DNA of 22,292 bases from DATDSR01 sp038062165 (GTDB taxonomy: Bacteria > Patescibacteriota > Minisyncoccia > Phycocordibacterales > DATDSR01). Position 1 is the stretch's first letter. The number at the start of each line of letters is the position of its first letter. The stretch lies in the NCBI GenBank assembly GCA_038062165.1, contig JBBTXQ010000019.1, forward strand, positions 1 through 22,292, given 5' to 3'. The position numbers were made by a program, and so were the translations under genes. Below are positions 20,801 through 22,292 of this stretch, in pieces. Under the pieces are notes generated by a model that searched no databases, was not told the origin of the DNA, and saw nothing but the letters and a program-made list of their open reading frames with translations.

Positions 20801-21309
20801 ATCTGCTTAAGCGCCCACCAGACTGATTCTGTGTACGTGACGTCCATGGTCTTGTACGAATTATCGAAGTCCACCCAACGACCCAATCGATCCACATACT
20901 GCTTCCAATCGTGCACATATTCGAGCACTTGGGCCCGACAAAGTTCATTAAACTTCTCAATGCCCATTGTCTCGATATCTTTTTTGTTTTTTAGTCCCAA
21001 TTTCTTCTCAACTATGTTCTCAACCGGCAAGCCGTGAGTGTCCCAGCCCCAACGCCTACGTACATGATATCCTCGCATAGTTTTATAACGTGGAATTAGG
21101 TCCTTGGCCGTCGAGCCCAGCAAGTGTCCGTAGTGAGGCAAGCCTGTGGCAAAAGGTGGGCCGTCATAGAAGACAAACTCTTCTTTGCCAGAGGTCTTCT
21201 CGAGACTCTTCTCGAAGATTTTATTATCCTGCCAGAACTTGAGCGTTTCTTCTTCACGCTTGGCCACCTCGCTCTTATTCTCCTTGCTTTCTTTCTTGCT
21301 TTCTTCCAT
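17818..21309 (-). CDS. ileS: Isoleucyl-tRNA synthetase with an inserted histidine-phosphatase domain
   Basis: Class I synthetase charging tRNA-Ile, eukaryote/archaea-like IleRS2 type (PPFATGLPHYGHLL near the N-terminus). It has 1163 residues, over 100 more than usual. Seen: HIGH-equivalent HYGH 59-62; CP1 editing domain (TTTPWTLPANVALAV 236-250; GTGIVHTA 339-346); CPHC 186-189; FINIQKIK...ISRNRFWASPLPICKC 433-489; KMSKS 826-830; an anticodon-binding helical domain after about 905. Residues about 517-690 form a histidine phosphatase (LMRHGKT 521-527; SPYRRTKETA 571-580; VTHEG 662-666) placed between the VIGSPEEL and DFHRPYID elements. Five further short insertions are repeat-derived: about 219-229, 260-277, 490-495, 730-737 and 895-900. 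Both Cys-x2-Cys-like knuckles flanking the phosphatase are stretched. ATG 21309 is preferred by its -10 at 21324-21319. Confidence 0.96.
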   Translation of the reverse strand: MEESKKESKENKSEVAKREEETLKFWQDNKIFEKSLEKTSGKEEFVFYDGPPFATGLPHYGHLLGSTAKDLIPRYKTMRGYHVRRRWGWDTHGLPVENIVEKKLGLKNKKDIETMGIEKFNELCRAQVLEYVHDWKQYVDRLGRWVDFDNSYKTMDVTYTESVWWALKQMHEKGLLYEGRKVLMYCPHCETPLAKAEIAMDNSYRDITEDAVTVKFRIKEPKTYNLEPNTFLLAWTTTPWTLPANVALAVGPEIEYSLVSHPTLPYDKGGRDEVRERYVVAASLVEKIFGKEAKVEKTFFGKDLEGLEYEPLYEIPAIKKTGKRSHYVALADFVSTEEGTGIVHTAVIYGEDDYQLGLKNDLPMVPLLNSNGTYNNEVPEFLRGQYIKKADKIIIDDLEKRGLLFAKAPNTHNYPHCYRCGTALIYNALSSWFINIQKIKARMLELNEKINWFPDHLKHGRFLNIVENAPDWTISRNRFWASPLPICKCSPAAGGCKKVEVIGSPEELRGKATKSGNKYYLMRHGKTASNGSGLINDDIENNDSLTEDGKEGVRESAKKLKSEKIDLIIYSPYRRTKETAEIVAGIIGIDAENMIEEPRVGEIHTNMTGKKWEEYWPQFGERKDRLYSIVKGAESLGDVRKRSMQVMFELEEKYKGKRILIVTHEGVTAMLQIGVLAEEKLMEETYINRGHRFYENAEVGLIDFWPFPHDSDFVLDFHRPYIDAIKLKCDPDDAVGTGCGGEMSRVPEVVDCWVESGSMPFAEYHYPFENQSEFEKRTPGDYIAEYIAQTRTWFYYMLAISTALFDHEPFKNVSVTGTILASDGAKMSKSLGNYTDPLALIDKYGADAYRYYMMTGVVMQGEDTLFKDDEVKEVYQRMINILWNTVLFYKLYVPSGPTAEGRHNENVLDRWILARLAQLHEVVTTNLDKFDTIHAGRPIREFVNDLSTWYIRRSRDRFKSEDKADRELAITTTRFVLLELSKLIAPFMPYLAEQVYKAVGGPFESVHLEDWSEIKGNKGDAEVLENIRITREVVSLALEQRQKVRIKVRQPLASLEISEKLDDEYVVLIKDEVNVKEVKIGPELKLDTKLTPELELEGQMRDLVRVIQEKRKELNLKPGEMIKLTLSESLSGLASKFEAEIKKSVHARDIIVSNVEEIKIEKV
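18612..18628. repeat. 17-bp palindrome in ileS
   Basis: CAGCGGTC (18612-18619), one central G, GACCGCTG (18621-18628). It encodes SGPTAE (about residues 895-900), at the junction before the anticodon-binding domain. Confidence 0.6.
19101..19120. repeat. Palindrome splitting a Cys pair in ileS
   Basis: TCCCGAC (19101-19107), loop AGCATC, GTCGGGA (19114-19120). It encodes the segment DPDDAVGTG between the two Cys of KC...CGGEM, which are normally two residues apart (CxxC). Confidence 0.65.
19240..19761 (-). other. Histidine phosphatase domain embedded in IleRS
   Basis: This segment encodes IleRS residues about 517-690 and reads as a complete histidine (acid) phosphatase/phosphoglycerate-mutase-like domain. 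RHG (523-525) carries the phosphorylated His. SPYRRTKETA (571-580) carries the second Arg. An acidic residue in RVGEIHTN is the possible proton donor, and VTHEG contains the second catalytic His (664). All core catalytic residues are present, so the domain is probably active. Its substrate is unknown. Confidence 0.9.
19825..19840. repeat. Imperfect palindrome splitting another Cys pair in ileS
   Basis: TCCGCCAGCTGCCGGA reads as an imperfect palindrome (TCCG..AGCT..CGGA). It encodes PAAGG inside CKCSPAAGGCKKVEVIGS, at a knuckle that in relatives is usually a compact Cys-x2-Cys. Confidence 0.55.
20481..20532. repeat. ~55-nt structured repeat, copy 2 (inside ileS)
   Basis: Inner arms CCCTCCCTTAT and ATAAGGGAGGG, with a single C between them, lie at about 20500-20522, with the asymmetric block CCCGGACTTCGTCTCG at 20484-20499 and outer GGGTGGGAT. 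The reverse complement of the copy at 6270-6328 aligns over the whole element. The inner stem differs by C-to-T on one side and G-to-A on the other, preserving pairing. It adds residues about 260-277 (SHPTLPYDKGGRDEVRER) to the CP1 editing region. Confidence 0.75.
20622..20656. repeat. Degenerate ACCTANN heptamer array inside ileS
   Basis: On the minus strand: ACCTAAA-ACCTATA-ACCTAGA-ACCTAAC-ACC, four 7-nt units with strictly kept ACCTA. Three units equal 21 nt, so the frame survives. It encodes about residues 219-230 (KEPKTYNLEPNT) in CP1. Confidence 0.65.
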
Positions 21310-21315
21310 AGTTGC

Positions 21316-21324
21316 TATATTATA
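21316..21324. promoter_or_regulatory. Overlapping divergent -10 boxes (ileS and coiled-coil gene)
   Basis: TATATTATA (21316-21324) holds a minus-strand TATAAT (21324-21319), 9 nt before the ileS ATG 21309. It also holds a plus-strand TATTAT (21318-21323), 9 nt before ATG 21333. The two genes start only 23 nt apart, so their promoters overlap and would compete for polymerase. Confidence 0.5.
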
Positions 21325-21332
21325 CGTGAAAT

Positions 21333-21656
21333 ATGAAAGAATCTATGCCCCAATCAAATAATGCAAATAATGAACAAAAAAGGAGCTTCTCTGAAGAAGA
21401 TGTGCGAGTTCTCGATGCGCGCATGGCCGAGATAAACGACCTGATTAAGATGTGCATCGAGAGAGCCAAGACAGCAAGCCCTATGGCCAAAGACGGTTTC
21501 AACAGTCAGATCAGAGTACTGCGAATGGAACTTGAAGAAATAAAAGTCAAATTGGGTATTACTGATTTAGAGCGAATAGATTCGGCAGATATTGAAGAAA
21601 TGCTTGAAAGTCTAGGGAACCAAGAGAAAGAAGCGGACGAATCTCAAGCGGCTTAA
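21333..21656 (+). CDS. Small acidic helical protein of unknown function
   Basis: A 107-residue soluble protein, mostly helical. It has a polar N-terminus, then DARMAEINDLIKMCIERAKTA and NSQIRVLRMELEEIKVKLGI, which suit a coiled coil or helical hairpin, then an acidic tail (IDSADIEEMLESLGNQEKEADESQAA). No membrane segment, signal or catalytic motif is seen. It is divergent from ileS with overlapping -10 boxes. Its 3' end overlaps, on the opposite strand, the end of the next reading frame by 98 nt. ATG 21333 was chosen as the first start after the -10. No family recognised. Confidence 0.6.
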   Translation: MKESMPQSNNANNEQKRSFSEEDVRVLDARMAEINDLIKMCIERAKTASPMAKDGFNSQIRVLRMELEEIKVKLGITDLERIDSADIEEMLESLGNQEKEADESQAA

Positions 21657-22292
21657 TAGCGTACCTATTTTCGGCGCTACTGTCACCAAGAGATAACGCA
21701 CAACTCCTCGCCACCGTAATCCTGCCGGTATCAGTAGCTTCTGATCCGGCACGGGTAACTCTCACTTTAGCAGTATAAATTCCCTGCGTAGTGTAGTCAC
21801 AAAGATCAATATAATCTTTTGGACTACTCGACACTGTTTCAGTAATAGTGGGATTGGTTTGGGTATCATCACACCAGAATTCGTATTTGATTGGCCCGAG
21901 CAATGTACCCGAGACAGTGCCTCGCAAGTCAACATTATTCGCAGGCAGGGCCGCTTGGGTATCTTCTTGCCAACCACTACCGGCATTAATATAGAGCGTC
22001 ACACCCAAGGTACCAGAGCCAACAGTCACGGTCACACTGTCACTAACATCTTGATTCTGCAAATTTTTGCAAGTGAGAGTAAACGTAGTGGTGGTGTACA
22101 GGGGCCCAACTTCTTCGCTACCAGTGTCCCCTTTTGGCCCAGTCCAGTCACCGCCAGAGGCCACACAAGAACCCGGAATAATATTGCTAGTATTCCAACT
22201 TAAATTAGAAGTGTCACCCGGAACAATTGATTGTGGCGTGGCATTAAGATTAATCACGGCCACCGGAGGAGAGACTGTTACTGTTACGCTAT
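21559..22292 (-). CDS. Secreted/surface protein with Ig-like repeats (5' partial)
   Basis: The frame is open through the right edge (it reads SVTVTVSPPVAVINLNATP across 22263), so the gene starts outside the window. The visible ~245 residues show an extracellular Ig-like repeat pattern: VAVINLNATPQSIVPGDTSNLSWNTSN..CVASGG..WTG, a TTTFTLTCKN strand ending DSVTVTVG, then a second beta domain with IKYEFWCDDTQTNPT and TAKVRVTR. Such repeats are common in surface or pilin-like proteins of these bacteria. The C-terminal ~33 residues (from about YAIKPLEIRP) lie antisense to the small acidic gene and look unlike the rest. The natural end may be nearer 21660, with a lost stop or frameshift. Confidence 0.7.
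   Translation of the reverse strand, partial: SVTVTVSPPVAVINLNATPQSIVPGDTSNLSWNTSNIIPGSCVASGGDWTGPKGDTGSEEVGPLYTTTTFTLTCKNLQNQDVSDSVTVTVGSGTLGVTLYINAGSGWQEDTQAALPANNVDLRGTVSGTLLGPIKYEFWCDDTQTNPTITETVSSSPKDYIDLCDYTTQGIYTAKVRVTRAGSEATDTGRITVARSCALSLGDSSAENRYAIKPLEIRPLLSLGSLDFQAFLQYLPNLFALNQ

Noticed and set aside
21859..22203. 114-codon open frame on the plus strand
   Set aside because: It is antisense to the Ig-like surface-protein frame, whose beta-strand repeats are convincing.

Overview
The window looks like chromosome from a candidate phyla radiation bacterium, most likely Parcubacteria-like. This is inferred from the gene set and order (ftsK, small Ig-like protein, recA; rpsF-ssb-rpsR), a truncated RecO, compact aminoacyl-tRNA synthetases, many small membrane and surface proteins, and short palindromes scattered inside coding regions. 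UGA is used as a stop (ftsK, the sigma gene), so the genetic code is standard.

Layout. 1-56: start of a divergent minus-strand gene. 142-3839 (+): ftsK, a membrane-anchored Ig-like protein, then recA behind its own promoter. 3958-4197 (-): orphan HicB-like gene, followed on the plus strand by a relic that resembles the recA 3' end. About 4356-4710 (+): a structured RNA gene with a near-perfect promoter. 4716-5643 (-): a sigma-70 family factor and an overlapping membrane protein. 5711-6271 (+): EF-P. 6327-7584 (-): rpsR, ssb, rpsF. 7649-8161 (-): a secreted protein. 8229-11986 (-): tightly packed operon of a membrane/coiled-coil protein, a DUF3850-like protein, an AI-2E family transporter, metG and tatD. 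12020-12891 (+): RAYT transposase with three REP palindromes and a small Cys protein. 12941-16710 (-): recO, a large surface protein, glyQS. 16721-21309 (-): ileS, NUDIX hydrolase, alpha/beta hydrolase. 21333-21656 (+): a small coiled-coil protein, converging on a partial secreted Ig-like protein that runs off the right end.

The genes are mostly housekeeping: DNA repair and segregation, translation and tRNA charging. The unusual content lies in how they are built and controlled. IleRS carries a complete histidine-phosphatase domain plus five small repeat-derived insertions. recA and ssb share a 12-bp inverted repeat that brackets each promoter and ends at the start codon. Many genes start 6-9 nt after a -10 box, implying leaderless mRNAs. 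A ~60-nt structured repeat has one copy after efp and one inside ileS, with a compensatory stem change. Degenerate ACCTANN heptamer arrays recur at three loci. No tRNA, rRNA or CRISPR array was seen.
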